This document shows positions 43,816-52,049 of a DNA stretch of 64,000 bases, piece by piece; position 1 is the stretch's first letter, and each line of letters opens with the position of its first letter. Source of the DNA: Kitasatospora sp. NBC_01250 (GTDB taxonomy: Bacteria > Actinomycetota > Actinomycetes > Streptomycetales > Streptomycetaceae). Made by a program: the position numbers and the translations under genes. The notes beneath the pieces were generated by a model. That model was not told where the DNA came from, did no database searches, and saw only the letters and a list, made by a program, of their open reading frames with translations. The stretch spans positions 4,588,001-4,652,000 of the forward strand of contig NZ_CP108476.1 in assembly GCF_036226465.1 (NCBI RefSeq), written 5' to 3'.

Positions 43816-44775
43816 ATGCGCGTACATCGTAACGCCCACGTGCGTAACTTCACGGTGCTGCCCAACAGCCTGCTGCAGGACCGCAGGCTCACCTACACCG
43901 CCCGCGGCCTGCTCGCCGACCTCCTCTCCCGCCCGGACGGCTGGCGCGAGGACGGACGCGCGATGGCGGACAGCAGCCAGCAGGGGCGCGGGGCGATCCG
44001 CAAGGCCCTGAAGGAACTGACGGACGCCGGGTACTACCAGGTCGTGAAGCTGCGGCTGCCGGACGGGACGATCCGCAGCGAGGCCCACGTCTTCGATACG
44101 CCGCAGCGGCCGGACCTGCCGGGTGTCCCCCGTCCGGTCTCCGGTGAAGCGGCAACCGGCCATACTGGCGTCCCTGTTGTAAAGAACCTGGTCAAAGAAC
44201 CCTCCCTCCCCGCCGCAGCTGCCGACGAGCCGTCGACCGACGCCGAGGTCGCCCACGAACCGGGAGGGCGGGAGGAAGACCACGACACGATCCGCGACGC
44301 TCCGGCCGTGCCGGACGAGCGCGCCCGCTCGGCTGCGGTGACGCTGTTCCGGGTGATCAAGGCCGAGCCCCGCCTGCGGCTGGGCGAGGCCGAGGCGATG
44401 GCTCTGGCGCCGCTGGTGGCGCAGTGGCTGGAACGCGGCAGCACGCCCGGCGAACTGGCCCAGGCCCTGCTGCCCGGCCTACCCGCGACCGTGCACTCCC
44501 CCGCAGCGATGCTCCGCGACCGCCTGCGGCGCAAGATGCCACCTGCCCAAATCCCCAGGCAGCGGCCGACAGCTCGGTATGCCGAGTGCGCGAAGTGCCA
44601 CGACCCGGTGCCACAGCCAGGCACCTGCCGAGCCTGCTCCGGCCTCAGCGAACGACAGGTCGCGGTCGGCGGCGGTGTCGCCGCGACTCGCGGTGGTGCC
44701 GCCCGCGCCCGGGAAGCGATGCGCGCCACCAGGGCCGGGCTCAGTATCGGCGTGCTCGTCCCGGCCAGCCGATAG
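43816..44775 (+). CDS. helix-turn-helix protein with C-terminal Zn-finger, mobilization/replication-region type
   Basis: 319 aa. Residues ~10-80 form a winged-helix reminiscent of plasmid initiators and GntR-like proteins ('NSLLQDRRLTYTARGLLADL', 'GRGAIRKALKELTDAGYYQV'). The C-terminus has two CxxC pairs ('CAKCHDPVPQPGTCRACSG'). Proteins of this build precede mobC/relaxase genes on actinomycete plasmids and integrated elements. Here it is followed at once by the 137-bp repeat array, a plausible binding site. Whether it initiates replication or regulates mobilization cannot be decided. Confidence 0.65.
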   Translation: MRVHRNAHVRNFTVLPNSLLQDRRLTYTARGLLADLLSRPDGWREDGRAMADSSQQGRGAIRKALKELTDAGYYQVVKLRLPDGTIRSEAHVFDTPQRPDLPGVPRPVSGEAATGHTGVPVVKNLVKEPSLPAAAADEPSTDAEVAHEPGGREEDHDTIRDAPAVPDERARSAAVTLFRVIKAEPRLRLGEAEAMALAPLVAQWLERGSTPGELAQALLPGLPATVHSPAAMLRDRLRRKMPPAQIPRQRPTARYAECAKCHDPVPQPGTCRACSGLSERQVAVGGGVAATRGGAARAREAMRATRAGLSIGVLVPASR

Positions 44776-44814
44776 GCCGGACGGCGGACGGACCTGCGGA
44801 CCGGCGACGCCCAG

Positions 44815-45200
44815 CGGTCCGTCCGCACCAGCGGACCGAATCAGCGGACCGTCCGCCCACGCCAGCGGACCGCACCAGCGACACCCAACCGTCCGCCCGC
44901 ACCAGCAGACCGAACCCGCGGACCGACTGTCCACGACAGCGGACCGTTCAACCATCCGCCCATCACGGCGGACCGAACCTGCGGACCGTCCGCCCACGCC
45001 AGCGGACCGCACCAGCGACACCCAACCGTCCGCCCGCACCAGCAGACCGAACCCGCGGACCGACTGTCCACGACAGCGGACCGTTCAACCATCCGCCCAT
45101 CACGGCGGACCGAACCTGCGGACCGTCCGCCCACGCCAGCGGACCGCACCAGCGACACCCAACCGTCCGCCCGCACCAGCGGACCGAATCAGCGGACTGG
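44815..45200. repeat. 137-bp direct tandem repeat array
   Basis: Two identical 137-bp units (44851-44987, 44988-45124) and a third truncated after 56 bp (45125-45180). 'cgcaccagcggaccgaatca' occurs at both outer edges. Inside, the motif 'gcggaccg' recurs many times, and 'gcggaccgtccgc' is a palindrome at each unit junction. As 137 is not a multiple of three, the array is not a protein repeat. Possible iterons or relaxosome sites. Confidence 0.88.
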
Positions 45201-45347
45201 CGGATCCACCCCAAGTCCGTGATGATCTCGTGATCCAGCTGCGGGAACAGCTGAAACGCAGCGAGCGTCTATAGCTTTCACATCCCCCATCCACGCCGGC
45301 GCCCGGCCACCGCTGCCTGCCTCCACGCAGGTCCGCGCCGGTCAGCC

Positions 45348-46157
45348 ATGCCGTCATCGACATCCGAAGGAGAGCCCTTCCTGAGCCAGCACCCGCTCCT
45401 CACCGCCGACATCGCCACCGCCACCGGTGTAAGCTCCTTGGACCCAACGGGAGTTGACCGCCCTTCGACCTCGGCGGGAGCAAGCAAGTGCGTCCGGACC
45501 CCTTATCGGGGCCCGGACGCGGACGTCCACGCCCAGGAGGGCGTGGACGAGCCGGTGTTGCCGAGCGCGAGGGCGCACTCGGCAACACCGGACCAGCACC
45601 GCGAGGGCGCGGCACTGGAGGAGAAGCACGCCAACTCCCTCTCCGCGAAAGCCGACCGCGCGCCGATGCTCGCTGCCGACGTGTCTGTCCGCAGCGCACG
45701 CTCCGCCGCTGCGCGCCGTGCCGATCGAGCCGATGCCCACCGTGCGCCCAAGCGACGCCGCCGCGACGACGCGAACCCCAAGCACACTAAGCTCTCCTTC
45801 CGCGTGAGCCCCGAAGCGAAAGCAGAGATCGAGCGGCGCGCGGCCGCCGAGCATCTCACTGTGGCGCACTACCTCTCCCTCAAGGTGCTGTCCGACGACG
45901 GCGGGGCCGGCATCGGCGACCGCGACGCGGGCCTGGACGAGGCGATCGACGAGCTTCGCGCGCTGCGACGCCAGTACGCCGGCGCGGCCAACAACCTCAA
46001 CCAGCTCGGCCGCGACCACAACTCCGGCATCGGCCTCGAACCCGCCGAGGTGCGTGATGCCGCGAACGCCCTCCACCGCGCGTTCGACCAGGCCCTCCGG
46101 GTGATCAGCGCGATCGACGACGCGACGACGCGCCTGGCGAAGGCGAGGCGCCGTTGA
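45348..46157 (+). CDS. MobC-like relaxosome accessory protein
   Basis: Maximal frame 269 aa from ATG 45348, but the first ~100 codons run through the three hairpins and a low-complexity basic stretch, so the true start is probably internal (for example near 45555 or ATG 45667). The conserved part is C-terminal: 'KHTKLSFRVSPEAKAEIERR' resembles a ribbon-helix-helix and 'YAGAANNLNQLGRDHNSG' is the MobC signature of relaxosome proteins that help the relaxase melt oriT. Its stop overlaps the relaxase start (TTGA). Confidence 0.78.
   Translation: MPSSTSEGEPFLSQHPLLTADIATATGVSSLDPTGVDRPSTSAGASKCVRTPYRGPDADVHAQEGVDEPVLPSARAHSATPDQHREGAALEEKHANSLSAKADRAPMLAADVSVRSARSAAARRADRADAHRAPKRRRRDDANPKHTKLSFRVSPEAKAEIERRAAAEHLTVAHYLSLKVLSDDGGAGIGDRDAGLDEAIDELRALRRQYAGAANNLNQLGRDHNSGIGLEPAEVRDAANALHRAFDQALRVISAIDDATTRLAKARRR
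45490..45591. promoter_or_regulatory. three consecutive hairpins, candidate oriT or leader structure
   Basis: Hairpin 1, 45490-45520: arms 'gcgtccgg'/'ccggacgc' plus four more pairs. Hairpin 2, 45524-45549: perfect 11-bp stem, loop 'agga'. Hairpin 3, 45552-45591: perfect 14-bp stem 'ccggtgttgccgag', 12-nt loop. They are separated by 3 and 2 nt. The place, between the repeat array and mobC/relaxase, suits an oriT. 'aggagg' in hairpin 2 also means translation control of mobC is possible. Confidence 0.7.
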
Positions 46158-47914
46158 TCAGTAAGCCCATCCACGGTGCCGACACCCACGGGGCGCTCAA
46201 GTACCTGTTCGGTCCCGGCAAGGCCAACGAGCACACCGACCCGCACATCGTCGCGTCCTGGGACGGCTTCACGCCGGACCCTGGACGCGTGCCCCAGGGC
46301 GAGCGCACCGCCACGCTCGCCCGCCTGGCCGATGCCCTGGACCTGCACGTCCTCCAGTACGGAAGGAAGATCACCAAGCACGTCTACCACCGGCCCGTAC
46401 GCGCCGACGTGAGCGACCGGATCCTGAGCGACGAGGAGTGGGGCACCATCGCCCGCCGCATCTTGGCCGCCGCCGGCATCACCCCCGACGGCGACCCGGA
46501 CGGCTGCCGCTGGATCGCCGTACGCCACGCCGACGACCACATCCACATCCTCGCCACCACCGTGCGCGCCGACCTCACCCAGGCCCGCCTGCACGGCGAC
46601 CAGTACCGCGTCGAGGACGAACTCACCAGCATCGAGCGCCAGTACGGACTACTCGACCTCGCCGAGACCCGCACGAAGGAGTACCGAGCGGCCATCCCCA
46701 AGCGCGCCAAGGGCTCCGAACTGCACAAGGCCAAGCGCCTCGGTCTGGAGGAGACCCAGCGCCAGAGCCTGCGCACCGCCGTGCGCCGCGCGCTGGCCGG
46801 AGCCGCCGACGAGGAGGAGTTCACCGCCCGGCTCGCCGACCACGGCGTGCTGCTCGGCGTGCGCCGAGCCCCCTCTGGCGACGTGACCGGCTACACCTTC
46901 GCCCTCCCAAACGCCGAGGGCGGGGAGCCGCTCTGGTTCTCCGGCAGCAAGCTCGCCGCCGACCTCACCCAGCCCAAGATCCACGCCCGCTTCACGGCCG
47001 GCATCGACCAGCCCGCCTACCCGGACCCCGACCAGCGCACCTGGCCGGCCACCGGCCGCCACCGGGCCAGCACCGTCATCGACCACGCCCTGCCCGCCCT
47101 CGACCACGACCAGGACACCGACCGGGCCGCCGCCGCGATCGGCGACGGCATCGAGATCCTCGACGCCCTCGCCCTCACCAGCCCCGTCCTCACCCGCAAG
47201 GAGATCAACCACGCCGCCCGCGCCCTCGAATACGCGGCCTTCGCACACAGCCACGCCGCCGGAGCGGACCGGCGCGCCATGCGCTCCGCCGCCCACGCCA
47301 TCCTGACCGCCGGACCCACCGGCAACCGGGGCGAGGACGGCACCGCCGCCGCGACCATCCTCTCCAGCCTCGTCCTGCTCGCCGTCCTCATCGCCAAGTG
47401 GCACGCCGCCCAGGGCCACCAGCACCAGGCCGGCCACGCCCGCGACGCCGCCACCCACCTCCGAGCCGCCTACGCGCGCCACGCCGGCAAGCCGATCGCC
47501 CACCTCGACCACCGAGGCCGCAACCTGCCCCCACCAGTCAGCGACCGTCAGGCACACGCCGTCCGACAGACACTGCCCACCGACCAGAGCACTCGGATCC
47601 TGAGCGACGGCGGCTGGGACGCGCTCGCCGCCACCCTCGCCGAAGCCGAAGCCGCCGGCCACGACCCCACCGTCCTACTCGCACACGCCGCAGGCCGCCG
47701 CGAACTCGCCACCGCCGACTCGCCCGCCGCCGTCCTCACCTGGCGCATCCGCCGCGACGCCAACCTCCCCACCCCCGCGCCGACAGCCACACCCGAGGAA
47801 CGCCGCACCGCAGCCGCCCTCACCAGGACGGCCGGCGCCTCCCGCGCGATTACTGCGGCGGCCAGCAGCCTCACCACACCTCCGTCGCTCCGTACACCGC
47901 GGCCGCACCGCTGA
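46154..47914 (+). CDS. relaxase/mobilization nuclease
   Basis: 586 aa from TTG 46154, coupled to mobC. 'GADTHGALKYLFGPGKANEH' near the N-terminus and the His cluster 'VRHADDHIHILATTV' (metal-binding HxDxHxH) identify a MobA/VirD2-type relaxase, which would nick oriT and pilot the strand. A catalytic Tyr candidate is in 'GALKYLFG' (residue ~15). The long helical Ala-rich C-terminus lacks a helicase or primase domain. With no coupling protein nearby the element would depend on a co-resident conjugative system. Confidence 0.88.
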   Translation: MISKPIHGADTHGALKYLFGPGKANEHTDPHIVASWDGFTPDPGRVPQGERTATLARLADALDLHVLQYGRKITKHVYHRPVRADVSDRILSDEEWGTIARRILAAAGITPDGDPDGCRWIAVRHADDHIHILATTVRADLTQARLHGDQYRVEDELTSIERQYGLLDLAETRTKEYRAAIPKRAKGSELHKAKRLGLEETQRQSLRTAVRRALAGAADEEEFTARLADHGVLLGVRRAPSGDVTGYTFALPNAEGGEPLWFSGSKLAADLTQPKIHARFTAGIDQPAYPDPDQRTWPATGRHRASTVIDHALPALDHDQDTDRAAAAIGDGIEILDALALTSPVLTRKEINHAARALEYAAFAHSHAAGADRRAMRSAAHAILTAGPTGNRGEDGTAAATILSSLVLLAVLIAKWHAAQGHQHQAGHARDAATHLRAAYARHAGKPIAHLDHRGRNLPPPVSDRQAHAVRQTLPTDQSTRILSDGGWDALAATLAEAEAAGHDPTVLLAHAAGRRELATADSPAAVLTWRIRRDANLPTPAPTATPEERRTAAALTRTAGASRAITAAASSLTTPPSLRTPRPHR

Positions 47915-48172
47915 CCGCTCAACTGCCCATCCCCTGCTGGGGCGCCGCTCCGTGCGCCCCAGCCTCCCGGATCACCAGCCGAGCCTCGTGCACGGACGAG
48001 GCCGACACCCAGACAGCCTTTCCTCGAACCTGCGGAAGCCGAGAGGCGGACCTCAACTGGCCTGCGGTTCCTTCATGGTGTCGATCTGATGTCCTTCTCC
48101 GATGACCGGGAACCATCCGGCTACCGGACGTCTTGTGGTGCGTGCGACCGTCACCGACACGAAGGATCCCGC

Positions 48173-48496
48173 ATGACGAACCCCACCGGCACCGACGACG
48201 ACCCCCACCACGGCCCCGTCACCCGCGCCGTCCCGCACCCCGACCAGCTCAACCCTCGCGGCATCGTCATCACCTGCGCCGTCTGCGGCGCCTCCCGCGA
48301 CTGGCTGCTGATCCAGGTCCGCACCCTCGTCTTCGTCCGCTGCCGCTGCACCCACGAGTGGCAGGAGCACGACCTCGAAGCCGTCGACTTCGACGGCTCC
48401 CACAGCGGCCCCGAAACGGAATGGGAAAGCTTCGAGCAGATGTACCGCAGCCTCGGCTTCGATGGACTTTTTCGAGGCTCGTACCTCGGCGCTTAA
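48173..48496 (+). CDS. small zinc-ribbon-like protein, 107 aa
   Basis: ATG 48173 with 'aagga' 7 bp upstream. 'VITCAVCGASRDWLLIQVRT' and 'FVRCRCTHEWQEHDL' give two Cys pairs with a nearby His, typical of a small Zn-ribbon. N-terminus His/Asp-rich and probably unstructured. No family name. It lies 258 bp after the relaxase on the same strand, in a position where elements of this type often carry small accessory proteins. Confidence 0.65.
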   Translation: MTNPTGTDDDPHHGPVTRAVPHPDQLNPRGIVITCAVCGASRDWLLIQVRTLVFVRCRCTHEWQEHDLEAVDFDGSHSGPETEWESFEQMYRSLGFDGLFRGSYLGA

Positions 48497-49677
48497 GCCG
48501 GCCATGGCAGGTGGCTGACGAGCTGCTCAGCCAGGGCTCAGGATTCCCACACCCGGCTGAGTTCTCACCTTCACAATGAACTCGGATCGGCGATGGCCTG
48601 CGCGGTTAGCCAGTAAGACCGCTCACCGAGGGAACAGCCACACCTCCGCTCGCTGAACAAGTCCGTTCAGAGATTGGCCACCTCCAGACCTCCCTCGCAC
48701 CAGCTCCAGTGCCGGTGGCAGGCACCACCGGCGCTGGTCCGCGCCCGCACCCGCGCCCCCAGGGGCCCACTCACAGTCCACGGGAATGACCGGAGGCCGC
48801 CACCAGCAAAAGACCAAACCAAGGGGCAGGAGCGAAATCGGCTTCAGGCTCGCACCTGGAGCCGCGAGAGCATATGGATTCTCTCGAATTCCTTGACCTG
48901 GGGATATAGGCACCAGCTAGTGTCTGTGGTACGGCAACAGCCGAGGGCCGATCGCCCACATAACCAGTGACCTCCACCCACTGGCCCCATTACCCTATCC
49001 GTCACCCGAGGAGCCATATCATCGAGCACTTCGCCGACGCACGCGCCACCGAGCTGTCGGGCATAGGCTCCGCCGCAGACTCCACTCTTCTCACGGCCAC
49101 GAGCCACGCCGCGGCCTCGCGGACGCACTCCGCACGTCGGCCTCGCAGCTGGAGCACGGGCGAGATCATCTGGCGGCCCGCAGCCGCCGACTGTTCTGCC
49201 ACCCGTCAGCCAGGTTGGTCGGCTGAGCCGCGGCGGGCCAGGCATCGGTCCGGCCTGGACGAGCCCATGGCCATCGGCCGGGTTCTTGACCTGATGGGCC
49301 TCACAGACGGGCTCCCGGGCACCGGGCACTCCGAGCGGCCCGACGCGACGGCCTACCCGCAGCCCGCCTGACAACCTGGCCACCCTGCTGCGGTCCGTGA
49401 TGGCCGAACAGACTCTGATCCTACCGCCCCCAGGGCCACGAGAGCGTGAACTCCCGCTCTCGCAAGCAGGATCCGAAGGGCCCAACGCGTAGCGCCGAGC
49501 AGAGCCTCCAGCTGCAGCGCCGCCTTCGCCGACACCCGGTTATCCGCAGCCTCCCCGGCCGGTGCCCGCCTGATGCCGGCCTGGCCCTCCGCTCTGAAGC
49601 CCCGTCTCAAGGGCAATCCACCATTCCACCGACACCCACGACGCCGACCACAGTCCGCGCCGTGCAGAAGGACGTGC
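48497..49677. other. 1.2-kb stretch without a supported gene
   Basis: Frames of 60-213 aa exist on both strands (largest 48844-49485, minus) but have Arg/Gly/Ala-rich compositions, no ribosome-binding sites and no family resemblance. There is no clear repeat or transposase remnant. It may be decayed coding DNA or contain the integration module's promoter near its right end. Confidence 0.55.
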
Positions 49678-49890
49678 ATGCCCGAGCAGTACCTCACCGT
49701 CGCCCAGGTCGCCGAACGCCTGGGCACCAGCGAGCGCTTCCCCCGCCGGCTGATCGCCGAGCGCCGAATCGCCTTCGTCAAAATGGGCACCCACGTCCGC
49801 ATCGCCGAGAGCACCCTCAACTCCTACCTCGCCTCCGGCACCGTCCCCGCCGTCCCCTCCCGCCGCGACCGCCGAGGGGGTAACGCCTGA
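49678..49890 (+). CDS. excisionase-like HTH protein
   Basis: 70 aa from ATG 49678 ('agaagga' upstream). 'YLTVAQVAERLGTSERFPRR' is the winged MerR/Xis-type HTH of the excisionase family, ending in a basic tail. It overlaps the integrase start (TGATG at 49888-49892), the usual xis-int order of actinomycete integrated elements, where Xis tilts the integrase toward excision. Confidence 0.88.
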   Translation: MPEQYLTVAQVAERLGTSERFPRRLIAERRIAFVKMGTHVRIAESTLNSYLASGTVPAVPSRRDRRGGNA

Positions 49891-51092
49891 TGCCGCGCAA
49901 GAAGACTGCGCCCACCCGCCGCCGCTTCGGCGCCGTCCGCCAGTACCGCTCCGGCCGCTGGACCGCCAGCTACCGCGACGCTTCCGGCAAGGAGCACCGC
50001 GCTCCGGAGACCTTCGAGACCAAGACCGACGCCGAGGTCTGGCTCACCGTCACCGAGGCCGACCTCACCCGCGGCAACTGGATCGACCCCGACGCCGGGA
50101 ACGTCGACTTCCAGACCTATGCCCTGCGCTGGACCGACGAGCGCGGGCTGATGCCGACCACCGACGAGCTGTACCGGCGCCTGCTGCGCCTGCACCTCCT
50201 GCCGACCTTCGCCGCGCTCACCCTCAACGAGATCACCGCCGCCCGCGTCCGCACCTGGCACGCCGAGCGCAAGCAGGCGACCGGCGCCACCACCGTCGCC
50301 AAGTCGTACCGCCTGCTGAAGGCCATCCTGCAGACAGCGGTGGACGACGACGTGCTCGGCCGCAACCCCTGCCGCATCAAGGGAGCTGGAAAGGAGGAGG
50401 CTGACGAGCGGCCCGTCGCCACCGTCGAGCAGGTCTTCGAGCTCGCCGAACTCATGGGCCCCCGCTGGCGGTTCATGGTCTTTCTCGGCGCATTCGCCAC
50501 CCTGCGGCCGGAGGAACTCGCCGAACTCCGCCGCGAGGACGTCGACATGGACAAGCGGACGCTGCGGATTACCGAGGCGTCGCCCGAGCTGAACACCGGC
50601 AAACGCGCCACCGGCCCCACCAAGTCGGCGGCGGGCAAGCGCACCATCCACCTCCCCACGTTCCTCGACCAGCCACTGCGCCAGCACATGGCCTGGTACG
50701 CCGAGAAGGAGCCCGCCGGCCTGCTGTTCGTGGGCGAGAAGGGCGCCCCTTTCCGGCGCACCACCTTCGGCCGGAAGTTCGGCAAGGCCCGCGCCAGGGT
50801 CATCGACCTGCCGCAGAACTTCACGTTCTACGACCTGCGGCACACCGGCAACACCCTGCTCGCCGAGGAGGGCGCCAGCCTCAAGGACCTCATGGTCCGC
50901 ATGGGGCAGTCCTCGACCCGTGCCGCGATCATCTATCAGCACTCGACCACCAGCCGCCAGCGCGAGCTCGCCGCCAAGCTCGACAGCCGCGTCCGCAGGG
51001 ACACCGGCCGTACCCCGTCGGCACCGCCCACACCCCCTGCCGGGGTACCTAGTGGTGCGCCAGTGGTGCGCCCCATCCGGCGCGCGATCTGA
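49890..51092 (+). CDS. tyrosine recombinase (site-specific integrase)
   Basis: 400 aa. N-terminal arm-binding domain ('GAVRQYRSGRWTASYRDASG'), SAM-like core-binding domain (~70-150), catalytic domain with Arg in 'FATLRPEELAELRRED', Lys in 'KSAAGKRTIHLP', 'FYDLRHTGNTLLAEEGASLK' (Tyr replaces the first His, as in many actinomycete element integrases), 'MGQSSTRAAIIYQHST' containing the nucleophile Tyr. Its stop is ~350 bp from the intact tRNA-Gly, so this is the enzyme that placed the element there. Confidence 0.95.
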   Translation: MPRKKTAPTRRRFGAVRQYRSGRWTASYRDASGKEHRAPETFETKTDAEVWLTVTEADLTRGNWIDPDAGNVDFQTYALRWTDERGLMPTTDELYRRLLRLHLLPTFAALTLNEITAARVRTWHAERKQATGATTVAKSYRLLKAILQTAVDDDVLGRNPCRIKGAGKEEADERPVATVEQVFELAELMGPRWRFMVFLGAFATLRPEELAELRREDVDMDKRTLRITEASPELNTGKRATGPTKSAAGKRTIHLPTFLDQPLRQHMAWYAEKEPAGLLFVGEKGAPFRRTTFGRKFGKARARVIDLPQNFTFYDLRHTGNTLLAEEGASLKDLMVRMGQSSTRAAIIYQHSTTSRQRELAAKLDSRVRRDTGRTPSAPPTPPAGVPSGAPVVRPIRRAI

Positions 51093-51101
51093 CGTCACGT
51101 C

Positions 51102-51132
51102 GGGGGTCAGCGAATGCCCTTCGCTGACCCCC
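51102..51132 (+). terminator. hairpin terminator after the integrase
   Basis: Perfect 13-bp stem 'gggggtcagcgaa'/'ttcgctgaccccc' with a 5-nt loop, 9 bp after the integrase stop. No U-tract, as is usual in this group. It isolates the integrase from the tRNA side. The following 278 bp (51133-51410) hold no gene. Confidence 0.8.
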
Positions 51133-51410
51133 GGCGACCCCTGCTGACCGGCGCACACGGCACGTGCGCGAGCACGGATGAGCCTCTGACCTGCGGGTGT
51201 GTGCCGTTTCGACTTCTCGAGAGCTGGTGACCGGCATCACACTGGAACCCGAATCAGCGTGACTCAGATCACAGAAAGTGTGTCTCGCAATTCGAGACAG
51301 TCATCGATCAAAGGTTCGAAAGTGTCCATATCTGACGCCCCGTCATCCAGATTCGGGTACACAGCGGTGCGCAAGTGGTGCGCGAGCCCGGAATTGGTCT
51401 AGACAACAGG

Positions 51411-51487
51411 AAAGCCCCAGGCCGCTGACCTGGGGCTTTCCTTCGGAGCGGGCGACGAGAATCGAACTCGCGCTATAAGCTTGGGAA
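51411..51487. repeat. right attachment site: tRNA-Gly 3' half plus terminator
   Basis: Direct repeat of 4256-4332. 51446-51487 is the 42-bp identical core inside the tRNA gene. 51411-51439 is the 11-bp-stem terminator hairpin ('aaagccccagg'/'cctggggcttt', loop 'ccgctga') that would end minus-strand tRNA transcription. Recombination at the core leaves the tRNA intact because the element supplies an identical 3' end. Confidence 0.93.
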
Positions 51488-51517
51488 GCTCATGTTCTAC
51501 CATTAAACTACGCCCGC
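51447..51517 (-). tRNA. tRNA-Gly(CCC)
   Basis: 71 nt with discriminator; CCA is not encoded. Acceptor stem GCGGGCG/CGCCCGC, anticodon stem TGAGC/GCTTA around the loop TTCCCAA (anticodon CCC), T-arm 'CGAGTTCGATTCTCG'. Decodes GGG. Its 3' half is the integration target of the 47-kb element. Confidence 0.95.
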
Positions 51518-51701
51518 CTGACGAGCCGTCAGTGACCGCTCGATCTTGCACCATGCTACCCCATCCCGCGCCCACTCCCACACACCGGTTCTCGGTACGG
51601 TGGAGAGGGGGGTTCGGCGGCGAGCCGTGGGTGGGGATGTCCGGAAGATCCCCTAATGTGACGCTGTCGTGATGCGGCCGACGGGCTTGGGAAGGGGATC
51701 A

Positions 51702-51923
51702 ATGGAGCAGCGGACCGTTGTTCGTTGTGCAGAGGGGCACCTGTTCAGCACCAGTACGTTCCCGATGCAGAACCTCGGGGTGGGCCGGCTGGGGCCGGGG
51801 CGGCTGATCCGGTGTCCGCAGTGCGGGCGGATGCGCAACTCGGTGCCGGCCGATGTGAGTGGGCTGACGGCGCCGGAGCTGGCGCGGGCGCTGCGGCTGG
51901 AGGCCGCGCCGTTCCTGGCCTGA
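51702..51923 (+). CDS. small zinc-ribbon protein, 73 aa
   Basis: ATG 51702 with 'gaagggga' upstream. 'VVRCAEGHLFSTSTFPMQNL' and 'RLIRCPQCGRMRNSVPADV' show Cys...His and CxxC metal ligands. A small protein like this is typical of streptomycete chromosomes near dcd, but I cannot give a function. 126 bp before dcd on the same strand. First core gene right of the element. Confidence 0.72.
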   Translation: MEQRTVVRCAEGHLFSTSTFPMQNLGVGRLGPGRLIRCPQCGRMRNSVPADVSGLTAPELARALRLEAAPFLA

Positions 51924-52049
51924 GCAGCGGCGGGTGTGTGTGGCGGCGGGCGGTCATCCATCGTGGGTGGCCGCTTGTCGTATGACCGTACTGTGGGCGG
52001 TTCGCGTGTGGATTGGGAGTACGCGTGGGCCAGCACGTAACCTCAAGGC

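Larger units (their letters stand above)
4291..51487. mobile_element. integrated genetic element (IME-like) in tRNA-Gly(CCC), ~47.2 kb
   Basis: The interval is bounded by a 42-bp perfect direct repeat of the tRNA-Gly 3' end. Next to the intact tRNA are an excisionase-like gene and a tyrosine integrase, the standard layout for tRNA-targeting elements. Relaxase, MobC-like protein, a tandem repeat array and oriT-like hairpins support conjugative mobilization; no TraB, VirB4 or coupling protein was found, so transfer probably needs a helper. Cargo includes a sugar cluster, putative defence genes and many insertion sequences. The exact crossover inside the 42-bp core cannot be read. Confidence 0.88.

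Noticed and set aside
44815..45200. CRISPR array
   Set aside because: Units are contiguous 137-bp direct repeats without unique spacers, and there are no cas genes.
44424..45363. Overlapping ORFs with repeated peptides across the 137-bp array
   Set aside because: The period is not a multiple of three, so the peptides change frame from unit to unit. The repeat is a DNA feature.
46438..48105. 555-aa ORF overlapping the relaxase in another frame
   Set aside because: Arg/Pro/His-rich shadow without motifs; the relaxase frame contains the metal-binding His cluster.
48844..49485. 213-aa minus-strand ORF
   Set aside because: Low-complexity Arg/Gly/Pro composition, no ribosome-binding site and no recognisable domain.
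4291..51487. Classical self-transmissible AICE with TraB
   Set aside because: No FtsK/TraB-type ATPase or spread genes are seen. A relaxase/MobC pair is present instead, so mobilizable is the better description.
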